Positions 46,601 to 59,217 are shown, counted from the stretch's first letter. The stretch is DNA of 64,000 nt from Hippophae tibetana (GCA_037013495.1 CM072808.1:5371319-5435318); one strand, 5' to 3'. The notes: generated by a model from the sequence alone, not told the origin. Numbers and translations are program-made.

Positions 46601-49600
46601 ATATTTTCAAAATCGAAAACACATTTGGTAAATATGAGTTACAATTTTCAATGGAGATAACTTTTGACTGGGGTATCGAAACGAATATTATAATATATCA
46701 AATTAAATCTCATATCAAATTAAACAATATGCATTTTCCTCGAAAGGAAAATCATTTTTGTACCCAAATAACATCGTTTACATCACTTATTTACTGTTTA
46801 AAGTTTTTGACGCACCATTTTCATTTTACTTACTTCCGGTTTAATTCAATATAGCTATAAAGGAGATATTGGTGCCGATCTAGGTTTCTTTTTTTATATT
46901 TTCAATCAATCTCTCTTATTGAACAAATATTGTGTTGAAAAAAAGAACGGAGATGTTGTTCACATTTTCAAAAACAAAAAAACATTTGGTAAATAAGAGT
47001 AACAACTTTCAACGGAGATAACTTTTTATTCGGGTATCGAAACGAATATTATAATTTATGAAATGGAAGCTCGTATCAAATTACACAATATGCATTGGTC
47101 TTGCAAGAAAAGAATTGTTTTTGTACCCAAATAACATCGTTTACATCACTTATTTAGTGTTTAAAGATTTTGAGCACCATATTCATTTTACTTACTTCCG
47201 GTTTAATTCAAGAGAGATATAAAGGAGATATTGGTGCCGACGTAGGGTTTTCTTTATTTACATTTTCAATCAATCTATATTATTCAAAAAAAATAGAGAA
47301 GAGAAAAAAAGGGGAATGTTGTTCAAATTTGCAAAATCAAAAACACATTTGGTAAATATGAGTTACAACTTTCAACGGAGATAACTTTTGACTGGGGTAT
47401 CGAAACGAATATTATAATATATCAAATTAAAGCTCGTATCAAATTAAACAATATGCATTCTCCTCGAAAGGAAAATCATTTTTGTACCCAAATAACATCG
47501 TTTACATCACTTATTTACTATTTAGAGTTTTTGACGCACCATTTTCATTTTACTTACTTCCGGTTTAATTCAATAGAGCTATAAAGGAGATATTGGTGCC
47601 GATCAAGGTTTGTTTTTTATATTTTCAATCAATCTCTCTTATTGAAAAAATATTGAGTAGAAAAAAAGAACCGAGATTTTGTTCACATTTTCAAAAACAA
47701 AAAAACATTTGGTAAATTAGAGTAATAACTTTCGACGGAGATAACTTTTTACTCAGGTATCGAAACGAATATTATAATTTATTAAATGGAAGCTCGTATC
47801 AAATTAAAAAATATGCATTTTCCTCCAAATGAAAATCATTTTTATACCCAAATAACATCGTTTACATCACTTATTTACTGTTTAAAGTTTTTGACGCACC
47901 ATTTTCATTTTACTAATGTCCGGTTTAATTAAATAGACCTATAAAGGAGATATTGGTGCCGATCTAGGTTTGTTTTTTTATATTTGTAATCAATCTCTCT
48001 TATTGAAAAAAATAGAGAAGAGAAAAAGAAAATTAATGTGGTTCACATTTTCAAAATCGAAAACACATTTGGTAAATATGAGTTACAACTTTCAACGGAG
48101 ATAACTTTTGACTGGGGTATCGAAACGAATATTATAATATATCAAATTAAAGCTCGTATCAAATTAAACAATATGAATTTTCCTTGAAAGGAAAATCATT
48201 TTTGTACCCAAATAACATCGTTTACATCACTTATTTAGTGTTTAAAGTTTTTGACGCACCATTTTCATTTTAATTACTTCCGGTTTAATTCAAGAGAGCT
48301 ATAAAGGAGATATTGGTGCCGACCTAAGTTTGTTTATTTATATTTTCAATCAATCTCTCTTATTGAAAAAAATAGAGAAGAGAAAAAGGAAATGAATGTG
48401 GTTCACATTTTCAAAATAGAAAACACATTTGGTAAATATGAGTTACAACTTTAAACGGAGATAACTTTTTACTCGGGTATCGAAACGAATATTATAATTT
48501 ATTAAATGGAAGCTCGTAACAAATTAAACAATATGCATTTTCCTCCAAAGGAAAATCATTTTTGTACCCAAATAACATCGTTTACATCACTTATTTACTA
48601 TTTAAAGTTTTTGACACACCATTTTCATTTTACTTATGTCCGGTTTAATTCAATAGACCTATAAAGGAGATATTGGTGCCGATCTAGGTTTGTTTTTTTA
48701 TATTTTCAATCAATCTCTCTTATTGAAAAAATATTGTGTAGAAAAAAAGAACGGAGATGTTGTTCACATTTTCAAAAACAAAAAAAACATTTGGTAAATA
48801 AGAGTAACACCTTTCAACGGAGATAACTTTTTACTCAGGTATCGAAACGAATATTATAATTTATGAAATGGAAGCTCGTATCAAATTACACAATATGCAT
48901 TGGTCTCGCAAGAAAAAAATCGTTTTTGTACCCAAATAATATCGTTTACATCATTTATTTAGTGTTTAAAGTTTTTTACGCAGCATTTTCGTTTTACTTA
49001 CTTCAGGTTTAATTCAATAGAGCTATAAAGGAGATATTGGTGCCGACCTAGGTTTGTTTATTTATATTTTCAATGAATCTCTCTTATTGAAAAAAATAGA
49101 GAAGATAAAAAAGAAAATGAATGTTATTCACATTTTCAAAATCAAAAACACATTTGGTAAATATGAGTTACAACTTTCAACGGAGATGACTTTTGACTGG
49201 GGTATCGAAACGAATATTATAATATATCAAATTAATGCTCGTATCAAATTAAACAATATGCATTTTCCTCGAAAGAATAATCATTTTTGTACCCAAATAA
49301 CATCGTTTACATCACTTATTTACTATTTAATGTTTTTGACGCACCATTTTCATTTTACTTACGTCGGGTTTAATTCAATAGACCTATAAAGGAGATATTG
49401 GTGCCGATTTAGGTTTATTTTTTATATTTTCAATCAATCTCTCTTATTTAAAAAATATTGAGTAGAAAAAAAGAACGGAGATGTTGTTCAGATTTTAAAA
49501 AACAAAAAAACATTTGGTAAATAAGAGTAACAACTTTCAACGGAGATAACTTTTTACTCGGGTATCGAAACGAATATTATAATTTAATAAATTGAAGCTC

Positions 49601-52600
49601 GTATCAAATTAGACAATATGCATTGGTCTCGCAAGAAAAAAATCGATTTTGTACTCAAATAACATCGTTTACATCACTTAATTAGTGTTTAAAGATTTGG
49701 ACGCACCATTTTCATTTTACTTACTTTAGGTTTAATTCAATAGATCTATAAAGGAGATATTGATGCCGACCTAGGTTTGTTTATTTATATTTTCAATCAA
49801 TCTCTCTTATTGAAAAAATATTGTGTAGAAAAAAGGAACGGAGATGTTGTTCAAATTTTCAAAAACAAAAAACATTTGGTAAAAAAGAGTAACAACTTTC
49901 AACGGAGATAAATTTTTACTCGGGTATCGAAACGAATATTATAATATATCAAATTAAATCTCATATCAAATTAAACAATATGCATTGGTCTCGAAAGGAA
50001 AATCATTTTTGTACCCAAATAACATCGTTTACATCACTTATTTACTGTTTAAAGTTTTTGACGCACCATTTTCATTTTACTTACTTCCGGTTTAATTCAA
50101 TATAGCTATAAAAGAGATATTGGTGCCGACCTAGGTTTGTTTATTTATATTTTCAATGAATCTCTCTTATTGAAAAAAATAGAGAAGAGAAAAAGAAAAT
50201 GAATGTGGTTCATATTTTCAAAATCGAAAACACATTTGGTAAATATGAGTTACAATTTTCAATGGAGATAACTTTTGACTGGGGTATCGAAACGAATATT
50301 ATAATATATCAAATTAAATCTCATATCAAATTAAACAATATGCATTTTCCTCGAAAGGAAAATCATTTTTGTACCCAAATAACATCGTTTACATCACTTA
50401 TTTACTGTTTAAAGTTTTTGACGCACCATTTTCATTTTACTTACTTCCGGTTTAATTCAATATAGCTATAAAGGAGATATTGGTGCCGATCTAGGTTTCT
50501 TTTTTTATATTTTCAATCAATCTCTCTTATTGAACAAATATTGTGTTGAAAAAAAGAACGGAGATGTTGTTCACATTTTCAAAAACAAAAAAACATTTGG
50601 TAAATAAGAGTAACAACTTTCAACGGAGATAACTTTTTATTCGGGTATCGAAACGAATATTATAATTTATGAAATGGAAGCTCGTATCAAATTACACAAT
50701 ATGCATTGGTCTTGCAAGAAAAGAATTGTTTTTGTACCCAAATAACATCGTTTACATCACTTATTTAGTGTTTAAAGATTTTGAGCACCATATTCATTTT
50801 ACTTACTTCCGGTTTAATTCAAGAGAGATATAAAGGAGATATTGGTGCCGACGTAGGGTTTTCTTTATTTACATTTTCAATCAATCTATATTATTCAAAA
50901 AAAATAGAGAAGAGAAAAAAAGGGGAATGTTGTTCAAATTTGCAAAATCAAAAACACATTTGGTAAATATGAGTTACAACTTTCAACGGAGATAACTTTT
51001 GACTGGGGTATCGAAACGAATATTATAATATATCAAATTAAAGCTCGTATCAAATTAAACAATATGCATTCTCCTCGAAAGGAAAATCATTTTTGTACCC
51101 AAATAACATCGTTTACATCACTTATTTACTATTTAGAGTTTTTGACGCACCATTTTCATTTTACTTACTTCCGGTTTAATTCAATAGAGCTATAAAGGAG
51201 ATATTGGTGCCGATCAAGGTTTGTTTTTTATATTTTCAATCAATCTCTCTTATTGAAAAAATATTGAGTAGAAAAAAAGAACCGAGATTTTGTTCACATT
51301 TTCAAAAACAAAAAAACATTTGGTAAATTAGAGTAATAACTTTCGACGGAGATAACTTTTTACTCAGGTATCGAAACGAATATTATAATTTATTAAATGG
51401 AAGCTCGTATCAAATTAAAAAATATGCATTTTCCTCCAAATGAAAATCATTTTTATACCCAAATAACATCGTTTACATCACTTATTTACTGTTTAAAGTT
51501 TTTGACGCACCATTTTCATTTTACTAATGTCCGGTTTAATTAAATAGACCTATAAAGGAGATATTGGTGCCGATCTAGGTTTGTTTTTTTATATTTGTAA
51601 TCAATCTCTCTTATTGAAAAAAATAGAGAAGAGAAAAAGAAAATTAATGTGGTTCACATTTTCAAAATCGAAAACACATTTGGTAAATATGAGTTACAAC
51701 TTTCAACGGAGATAACTTTTGACTGGGGTATCGAAACGAATATTATAATATATCAAATTAAAGCTCGTATCAAATTAAACAATATGAATTTTCCTTGAAA
51801 GGAAAATCATTTTTGTACCCAAATAACATCGTTTACATCACTTATTTAGTGTTTAAAGTTTTTGACGCACCATTTTCATTTTAATTACTTCCGGTTTAAT
51901 TCAAGAGAGCTATAAAGGAGATATTGGTGCCGACCTAAGTTTGTTTATTTATATTTTCAATCAATCTCTCTTATTGAAAAAAATAGAGAAGAGAAAAAGG
52001 AAATGAATGTGGTTCACATTTTCAAAATAGAAAACACATTTGGTAAATATGAGTTACAACTTTAAACGGAGATAACTTTTTACTCGGGTATCGAAACGAA
52101 TATTATAATTTATTAAATGGAAGCTCGTAACAAATTAAACAATATGCATTTTCCTCCAAAGGAAAATCATTTTTGTACCCAAATAACATCGTTTACATCA
52201 CTTATTTACTATTTAAAGTTTTTGACACACCATTTTCATTTTACTTATGTCCGGTTTAATTCAATAGACCTATAAAGGAGATATTGGTGCCGATCTAGGT
52301 TTGTTTTTTTATATTTTCAATCAATCTCTCTTATTGAAAAAATATTGTGTAGAAAAAAAGAACGGAGATGTTGTTCACATTTTCAAAAACAAAAAAAACA
52401 TTTGGTAAATAAGAGTAACACCTTTCAACGGAGATAACTTTTTACTCAGGTATCGAAACGAATATTATAATTTATGAAATGGAAGCTCGTATCAAATTAC
52501 ACAATATGCATTGGTCTCGCAAGAAAAAAATCGTTTTTGTACCCAAATAATATCGTTTACATCATTTATTTAGTGTTTAAAGTTTTTTACGCAGCATTTT

Positions 52601-53827
52601 CGTTTTACTTACTTCAGGTTTAATTCAATAGAGCTATAAAGGAGATATTGGTGCCGACCTAGGTTTGTTTATTTATATTTTCAATGAATCTCTCTTATTG
52701 AAAAAAATAGAGAAGATAAAAAAGAAAATGAATGTTATTCACATTTTCAAAATCAAAAACACATTTGGTAAATATGAGTTACAACTTTCAACGGAGATGA
52801 CTTTTGACTGGGGTATCGAAACGAATATTATAATATATCAAATTAATGCTCGTATCAAATTAAACAATATGCATTTTCCTCGAAAGAATAATCATTTTTG
52901 TACCCAAATAACATCGTTTACATCACTTATTTACTATTTAATGTTTTTGACGCACCATTTTCATTTTACTTACGTCGGGTTTAATTCAATAGACCTATAA
53001 AGGAGATATTGGTGCCGATTTAGGTTTATTTTTTATATTTTCAATCAATCTCTCTTATTTAAAAAATATTGAGTAGAAAAAAAGAACGGAGATGTTGTTC
53101 AGATTTTAAAAAACAAAAAAACATTTGGTAAATAAGAGTAACAACTTTCAACGGAGATAACTTTTTACTCGGGTATCGAAACGAATATTATAATTTAATA
53201 AATTGAAGCTCGTATCAAATTAGACAATATGCATTGGTCTCGCAAGAAAAAAATCGATTTTGTACTCAAATAACATCGTTTACATCACTTAATTAGTGTT
53301 TAAAGATTTGGACGCACCATTTTCATTTTACTTACTTTAGGTTTAATTCAATAGATCTATAAAGGAGATATTGATGCCGACCTAGGTTTGTTTATTTATA
53401 TTTTCAATCAATCTCTCTTATTGAAAAAATATTGTGTAGAAAAAAGGAACGGAGATGTTGTTCAAATTTTCAAAAACAAAAAACATTTGGTAAAAAAGAG
53501 TAACAACTTTCAACGGAGATAAATTTTTACTCGGGTATCGAAACGAATATTATAATATATCAAATTAAATCTCATATCAAATTAAACAATATGCATTGGT
53601 CTCGAAAGGAAAATCATTTTTGTACCCAAATAACATCGTTTACATCACTTATTTACTGTTTAAAGTTTTTGACGCACCATTTTCATTTTACTTACTTCCG
53701 GTTTAATTCAATATAGCTATAAAAGAGATATTGGTGCCGACCTAGGTTTGTTTATTTATATTTTCAATGAATCTCTCTTATTGAAAAAAATAGAGAAGAG
53801 AAAAAGAAAATGAATGTGGTTCATATT
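34612..53827. repeat. Satellite HOR series of 8, 12, 10, 10, 10 monomers
   Basis: A marker monomer (AATGAATGTTATTCAC) starts at 34612, 37500, 41832, 45443, 49054 and 52665. Intervals are 2,888, 4,332, 3,611, 3,611 and 3,611 bp, that is 8, 12, 10, 10, 10 monomers; the sixth unit is cut by element C. Monomer order in the 12-mer is A, B, B/A, A, B, A', B, A, B, A, A/B, B. The 10-mer lacks the AB dimer at about 39,66x-40,38x, and the 8-mer lacks four consecutive monomers. The 10-mers look almost identical to one another. Confidence 0.88.
53823..53827. repeat. Target-site duplication of element C, left copy (ATATT)
   Basis: ATATT precedes TGATGAG and recurs at 62278-62282. Joining the flanks restores GGTTCATATTTTCAAAATCG, the normal type-A monomer text. 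Confidence 0.95.
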
Positions 53828-54187
53828 TGATGAGTGCTCAAAAAGCACTAAAATAACTATGATTTTATGCACATTAATTGATTAAAAATATATATATTTA
53901 TATGTTTTATCATATATTTATATAAATTTGTCTTTTTCGGAATCACGGGTATTTTTATTGTTTTTCAGGTATTTTGGCTTAAAAATACAACTTAAAGACT
54001 CAAAAAGGAAACTGGAAGCAATACATCACAAATATATTAATAAATAAATGCGGAAAGGTCGACAAATATGGAAAAATTGGACAAAATGGGTCAAGAAGGT
54101 CAAAAATGTCAAAAAGGCGAAAAACGCGCCGCCGCCGCCGCCCAGCCGCCGCGCCCCAGCGCCCAGCTCCGCCAGAAGCAGCAGCGC

Positions 54188-54395
54188 GCGGCACTGTTCA
54201 CCCGCGGCACTGTTCACCCGCGTTACTGTTTATCTGCGGCACTGTTCACCCGCGTTACTGTTCACCTGCGGCACTGTTCACCCGCGTTACTGTTCACCCG
54301 CGTCACTGTTCATCCGCGGTACTGTGCAGCCGCGGTACTGTTCATACGCGGTACTGTGCAGCCGCGGTACTGTTCATACCCGGTACTGTGCAGCC
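54188..54395. repeat. 16-bp minisatellite in U3 (13 units)
   Basis: Thirteen 16-bp units with consensus GCGGTACTGTTCACCC. Variants alternate: GCGGCACTG and GCGTTACTG in the first eight units, then TGTTCATAC and TGTGCAGCC. The core ACTGTTCA also appears, unarrayed, in LTR A (about 4815-4905). It lies just upstream of the TGACGTCA sites. An identical array is in the 3' LTR at 60646-60853. Confidence 0.92.
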
Positions 54396-54409
54396 GCCCC
54401 ATGTCATGC

Positions 54410-54507
54410 TGACGTCATCAAATGACGTCAGCAATCAATAATACGCGTTTTTTCATTTTTTTAACATTTTTTTCTCTACTTTTTCTCTCCATCCTCACCT
54501 ATAAATA
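54410..54507 (+). promoter_or_regulatory. 5' LTR promoter of element C
   Basis: TGACGTCA at 54410-54417 and 54423-54430, preceded by GCCGCC in CAGCCGCCCC and a decayed first site (ATGTCATG). TATAAATA at 54500-54507. There is no G-box: CACGTG is replaced by CTGTGC. Confidence 0.65.
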
Positions 54508-55825
54508 CCCCCCTTCCCTTCACTTCAAAACACACCTAAAAACACCTCCAAATACATTCTTTTCTCTCTTTTCTTAGATTTTTAGGATTCTTTAGTTTTT
54601 CTTAGTTTTTCTTATGTTTTCTTAGTTTTTAGCTTTTCTTAGTTAATTTCTCTTAGATTTAGAGTTCTTCCCTTTTTGGGAAGAACTAGTTATGTTTTTG
54701 TAATATTTTAGCTCTTTGATTCAATAAATGGGAGTGCAAATTCCGCTCGGAGTTTTTCCAGCAACGGGAATAGCGTCGAAGTTCTGTAAGGATTTTATTT
54801 TCTTTACAGTTATTTTTATGCTTTATTCTTACATGTTATATTTAATTTGTCTGTGGTTAAATTTAACTGTGCTGGCTGTTTAGTAAACATGATGTAATAA
54901 TGACGTTGTTATGCTTGCGAAATATTAAATAGGTAAAAATCTCTAAAATGAATTGATTTTGTTTTTATTCATGATTTTATATTAAGAATGTTAGAGAGAA
55001 ATATATTATTTTTCATTACAAACTTAAACCCGAAAATTAGATTTTAAGGTTTAGTTATCCGGTCTGATTTAGAGTAGTGCTCTTTTATTTGATGGTACAA
55101 TCGCCCGGTAGTTAGAGTGAAGCTCTATTTCAAAAGTTTTTATAAGAATTATTATCTGAAAATGTATTGACGACATGTTTTCAGTAGTGGTTTTAAAACT
55201 TGAAAGTTAGTACTCGGATAACTAAATTCTTAGGTTTAATTTGGACACCTTGAATAAAGTTTAAACTGTCTAACCCCACCAAAGGTGGCATTTAAATGGT
55301 TCATTTTCAATCTCTTAGAAAAAGGAATTAATTTAATTAGGCAAATTAGTTATCAACCCCACCCATAGGTGTTAATTGATTTGTTTAGTTAACAAAGAAT
55401 ATCTAACCCCACCAAAGGTGGTATTCATACAAAAAAGGGAGAATCAATAAATATCAATTCATATCTTTAATAACCTAGATAATATGAGCAAGCATAATTA
55501 ACTTAGTTATTATATCCATAAATACTCCGCCATTATAAATGATAAAATTTGCATGAATGTTTATTGAATCTATGTTTATTTTTATGTAAGTAGATTAAAA
55601 ACACAAAAACCCCAAAATATCGTGACAGGATGTTTAGGATTTAATTTCGTTTTTAGAAGTTTGAATAATAAATTAAAAACCACACACATTCCTTCCTTAG
55701 ATCGACCTTGGGAGTATACTTATCATTTTCTACGAAATGATTCGTGCACTTGCGAGAGTTTTATAAATATTAAAACCAAAGTATTTGCGAAGATCGGCGA
55801 TGCCGGTTTTCGTTCATCAAGTTTT

Positions 55826-55843
55826 TGGCGCCGTTGCCGGGGA
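55826..55843 (+). other. Primer-binding site of element C, tRNA-Asp type
   Basis: TGGCGCCGTTGCCGGGGA, identical to that of element B and likewise six bases after the LTR end. Confidence 0.93.
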
Positions 55844-56837
55844 AGGAATAACGGTTTTTAAATTATTTATCAAAATTTTAAAAACATTTTTGTGCTGTAA
55901 ATAATTGTGATTTTTTTTGTTATAATAGAAAAAATAATTATCAAATTTCAAATTTCATAAGAAAAAAAAAATTAAAAAAAAAATTAAAAAATTAAAAAAA
56001 TTAAAAAATTAAAAATTAATTTTTTTTTTTAAATTGTAAAATAATTTAGAAATTTGAAATTTGAAGTAAAAAATTTTACCGTTCATGAATAGTAAAAAAA
56101 AAACAAAATTTAATTTATAAGAAATAAGAGAGCATGAATAGTGAAATAAAATTACCGTTCATGAATAGTAAAAACAAAAAAAAAACAAAAAAAAAACAAT
56201 TTAATTAGTAAGAAATAAGATAGCATGAATAGTAAAATAAAATTACCGTTCATAAAAAAAAAAAAAAATTAAAATTAAAATTTCAAAAATTTTAAAGAAA
56301 TAATATAGCGTGAATAGTAAAATTACCGCTAAAAAAAAATTAAAAAATTAAAAAAAAAAAAAAATTTAATTTTAATTTTAATTTTCCTTTACCTTTTTCA
56401 ATTTTCCTTTATTTTTATTTTAGTTTTTTTTTATTTTATTTTACTTTATTTCAATTTCAATTTAATTTTATTTTTATTTTTATTATTTTTTTTCTATTAG
56501 TATTTTTTTTCTCTCTTAATTTTTATTTAACTTAATTAACTTAGATTTTTACTAACTTAATTAACCTAGATTTTTAATTAACCTAACTTAATTAACTTAG
56601 ATTTTTTTTAACTTAACTTAATTAACTTAGATTTTTACTTCACTTAACTTAATTAACTTAGATTTTCTAACTTAATTAATAACTTAGATTTTTTTTAACT
56701 TAACTTAATTAACTTAGATTTTTACTTCACTTAACTTAATTAACTTAGATTTTCTAACTTAATTAACTTAGATTTTTACTTAACTGAACTTAATTAAATT
56801 TAATAGCATGAAAAGTAAAGATCTAAGGGAGTTCTGT
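55844..56837 (+). repeat. AT-rich leader of element C with tandem repeats
   Basis: No gene. Four copies of the ACCGTTCATGAATAG-type module (starts 56078, 56154, 56245, 56325), then T-rich sequence, then a minisatellite built on AACTTAATTAACTTAGATTT from about 56520 to 56790. Within that, a longer unit containing TTACTTCACTTAACTT and GATTTTCTAACTT occurs twice. Element B lacks the AACTTAGATTT array, so it expanded in this lineage. Confidence 0.8.
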
Positions 56838-56946
56838 CTAGGAGACTAGTTCCTGGATGCCTTTGTGCCACTAGTCTTTCCTGGGAACGTTGTTCTGTCT
56901 AGGAGGATGGTTTTTAAGGAGCCTTTGCCCCACCATTCTTTCCTGG
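56838..56946 (+). other. Tandem leader hairpins of element C
   Basis: Hairpin 1: CTAGG 56838-56842 with CCTGG 56880-56884, TT bulge, AGACTAGT 56843-56850 with ACTAGTCT 56870-56877. Hairpin 2: CTAGG 56899-56903 with CCTGG 56942-56946, TT bulge, AGGATGGT 56904-56911 with ACCATTCT 56932-56939. The one difference from element B in the second stem (A to G) gives a G-U pair, so pairing survives. Loops are less conserved than stems. Confidence 0.8.
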
Positions 56947-57292
56947 GAACACTCTTGGTTAATACTGATTATGTTATTTTAACTTAAAAAAAAAAAAAAA
57001 AATTTCTGAAACTATCTCCAAAATTTTAAAGTCTTAATTACAATCTCAAGAGTTAGTTTCTTTATTTGATCTAGGTACAATTATGTTTTGATGCCTTAAA
57101 TTATTTGATTTTCACCTAGATGTGGGTTATCTAAAACCCTCAAGCATGCCCCTAGTTTTTGGTACAGAAAAATTTCAAAATCAATAGGGCATGTTTGAAA
57201 CAATATAGGTAGACAACCTTGTCTTACTTGTAGGTTTGATTGACTCAATGATGAGGGGACATTGAGTTTACTTAAAAGGCAATCCCCAAGTT
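56947..57292 (+). other. Residual internal region of element C
   Basis: About 345 bp with no recognisable coding sequence. It contains an A-run near 56985 and a stem of CATGCCCCTA 57145-57154 with TAGGGCATG 57185-57193 (one bulged C). Its last ~75 bp (GGGGACATTGAG, GCAATCCCCAAG) resemble the sequence after the first gag ORF of element B (about 10228-10265), not the sequence after pol. Confidence 0.6.
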
Positions 57293-57341
57293 ACATCTTG
57301 CTAAGACGTTAAACTAAGCGCTGGATGGGAGGCAACCCATC
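57293..57341 (+). other. Hairpin module of element C
   Basis: ACATCTT 57293-57299 pairs with AAGACGT 57303-57309 with one mismatch. GATGGG 57324-57329 pairs perfectly with CCCATC 57336-57341 over AGGCAA. Downstream text follows the post-pol version of element B. It is kept although no ORF precedes it. Confidence 0.7.
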
Positions 57342-58270
57342 ATTTTAGGTAATTTTCTGTTATTTATTTTATTTACTTAATTTTATTGTTTATTTTAGTT
57401 TAATAATATTTAAATTGTTAAAACTAAAAATGTTTGTTGAGATGTTAGAAGTTCACAGCGATCTGTCTGTATACACTTTAATGATGAATATAATGAATGC
57501 ACCTGCATTTCTCCATTACTACTTACACATTCTCAAGAAATAGGTAATCTTTCTTCTCTTTTCTCTTTATCTTTAATTTACAGTTGTTACATTGAGGACA
57601 ATGTAAGTTCTAGGTTGGGGGTGGTGAAAAAATTACCATGCTTAATTAGAAAGAAAAAAAAAAGATTTAACAATTTAAAAATTAAAAAAAAAAAAAATAA
57701 TAATAATAATAATAGAAAAAAAAATTTATCATTTCTTTAAATCAAATTTAAGTAAATAGTTAAGTCTTTTGTACTGTTAGATTAATTTTTGAAAACATAT
57801 CATGAAATATTTTGTAATTATTTTTGATAATTAGTTAGTTTTTGTCATAACTAGTATTTCTTGATAAAATGTGGAAATTATATTAAACCCAAAATCGGTG
57901 TTTATGAATTTTTTTTTAGTGGAGACTACCCTTGTGAGATATAATTTGAGCCTAAATTCTTTTATTCAGAGTGAAATATATTTTTTCTACTCCAAACACA
58001 TTTCTTATTTATTCAAATTTTTAGATGATCTCTATAGGTATTAGCATTGAATGTATGAATTTTTTCTCATCTTAATAGAGTATCATATATTTTTTTTATT
58101 ATTTTTGTTTAGATTAAATGATTTGAGTAGAAATTGATAGTATATGCTTATATCTCATTTATGCATGACTGCTACAAAAACAAAAAGACATATCTGGGGT
58201 TACCTAAACCAAGATCAAACAGAAAAGCCACAAAATTAACCACTCACCAAAATCCAAAAAAATGTACAAT
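57342..58270 (+). other. 3' non-coding region of element C before the duplication
   Basis: Homologous to 15806-16720 of element B. Includes the pyrimidine tract ending TTTACAG (57583), the PPT-like GGTTGGGGGTGG (57613-57624) and an (AAT)n run near 57695-57712. No gene. Confidence 0.75.
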
Positions 58271-59217
58271 CTGTACATGGGTTGACTCTCTAAAAAAAAT
58301 ACATATATTGAAAAAAAAATATCTTCAGAAAAAAAATAGAGAGATAAAAAAATTATAGTATCATCTACATACTATGACCCACATTGCCTACAAAGTTGTG
58401 AGTAAAGGCTAATTACAAAAGAAATATATAGGAAGTAATTCCCTAAAAAGTCATTGCAATTTCTTCATTTGTAAAAAGCATATATCTTGAAATTCTTTCT
58501 TAATGAGTTTGATTTATGCATTAAAATAATTTTTATATATGATATCTTTATAAATTATACATTCGATTCCTTTCATGAGATCAATGTTAAAATAACACTT
58601 TGAGCCTTTATTCTTTATACATATGCGAACCTATTAGTTCATTTCTATACATCAACTCTTTCGCATATAAATTAGTATGAGTGTTTGAACCCATAGGATT
58701 CAGTGCTTTGAGAGTATTGACTTGTGAGGAATAGAGTCGAAGCGAATTCTGATTCATGACACTGAAATTGGGTAAAATTAAATTGATACATTTTTGAAAT
58801 GAAATATGAAAATGATTTTCGACTAATTATTATAATAAAATCATGATTGTTTAAAGAGATTAAAATAACTTATGCTTGAGATTTTAATTATGATCTTAAA
58901 GGAGATTAAAAAGTATGAGATATTTTTGTGATATGTTGTTTTCTTTTATTCTTAAATTAATTATTGATTGTGTTGTAATTGTAGTTTTTGATTTGATTGT
59001 TTTTATAGTTTCTTTTGATTTTTACAGTTAGTTCAATGTTTGTGGGTATCATTACTGAAAACCCTCACGAGACTCAAACTCGTCCACTAGGGCAACCTAG
59101 GGGTTTAACGGCTTGTTGCATAGGCTAAATGCAACCGTTTCAATCCACGAAAGTGATTTAGGATAGTTTAATTTTTAGTTTTTATCGCTTCTCTTGCTAA
59201 GGGACTAGCAAGAAGCT

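Larger units (their letters stand above)
20201..53827. repeat. ~361-bp satellite array, block 2
   Basis: 33.6 kb, about 93 monomers, with no gene. Most monomers contain the dyad TTTTCAAT...ATTGAAAA. Type-A monomers also have ATTTTCCT-CGAA-AGGAAAAT. Three organisational zones: loosely ordered monomers 20206-21640; three copies of a 2,478-bp unit (21640-29110); and a long HOR zone (29110-53827) with units of 8, 12 and 10 monomers. Reading frames of 60-111 codons recur at HOR spacing because the DNA recurs; nothing suggests they are translated. The array ends at element C inside a type-A monomer. Confidence 0.95.
53828..55819 (+). repeat. 5' LTR of element C
   Basis: 1,992 bp, TGATGAG...TTCATCA. 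Same layout as LTR B but with a distinct U3: a CCGCCG-rich stretch and a 16-bp minisatellite replace the CGCG block. It has a CT-rich leader with CTTAGTTTTT repeats, U5 hairpins CCACC-AAA-GGTGG, and the conserved CACTTGCGAGAG end. Frames of about 110-125 codons across the minisatellite exist in several phases only because it is GC-rich. Confidence 0.95.

Noticed and set aside
20201..53827. A CRISPR-like or phage-like repeat array
   Set aside because: Monomers abut without unique spacers, are ~361 bp long, and the surrounding elements are plant retrotransposons.
20201..53827. A basic unit of about 180 bp giving 360 by dimerisation
   Set aside because: GGAGATA appears twice per monomer but at about 210 and 150 bp spacing, and the halves do not otherwise align by eye.
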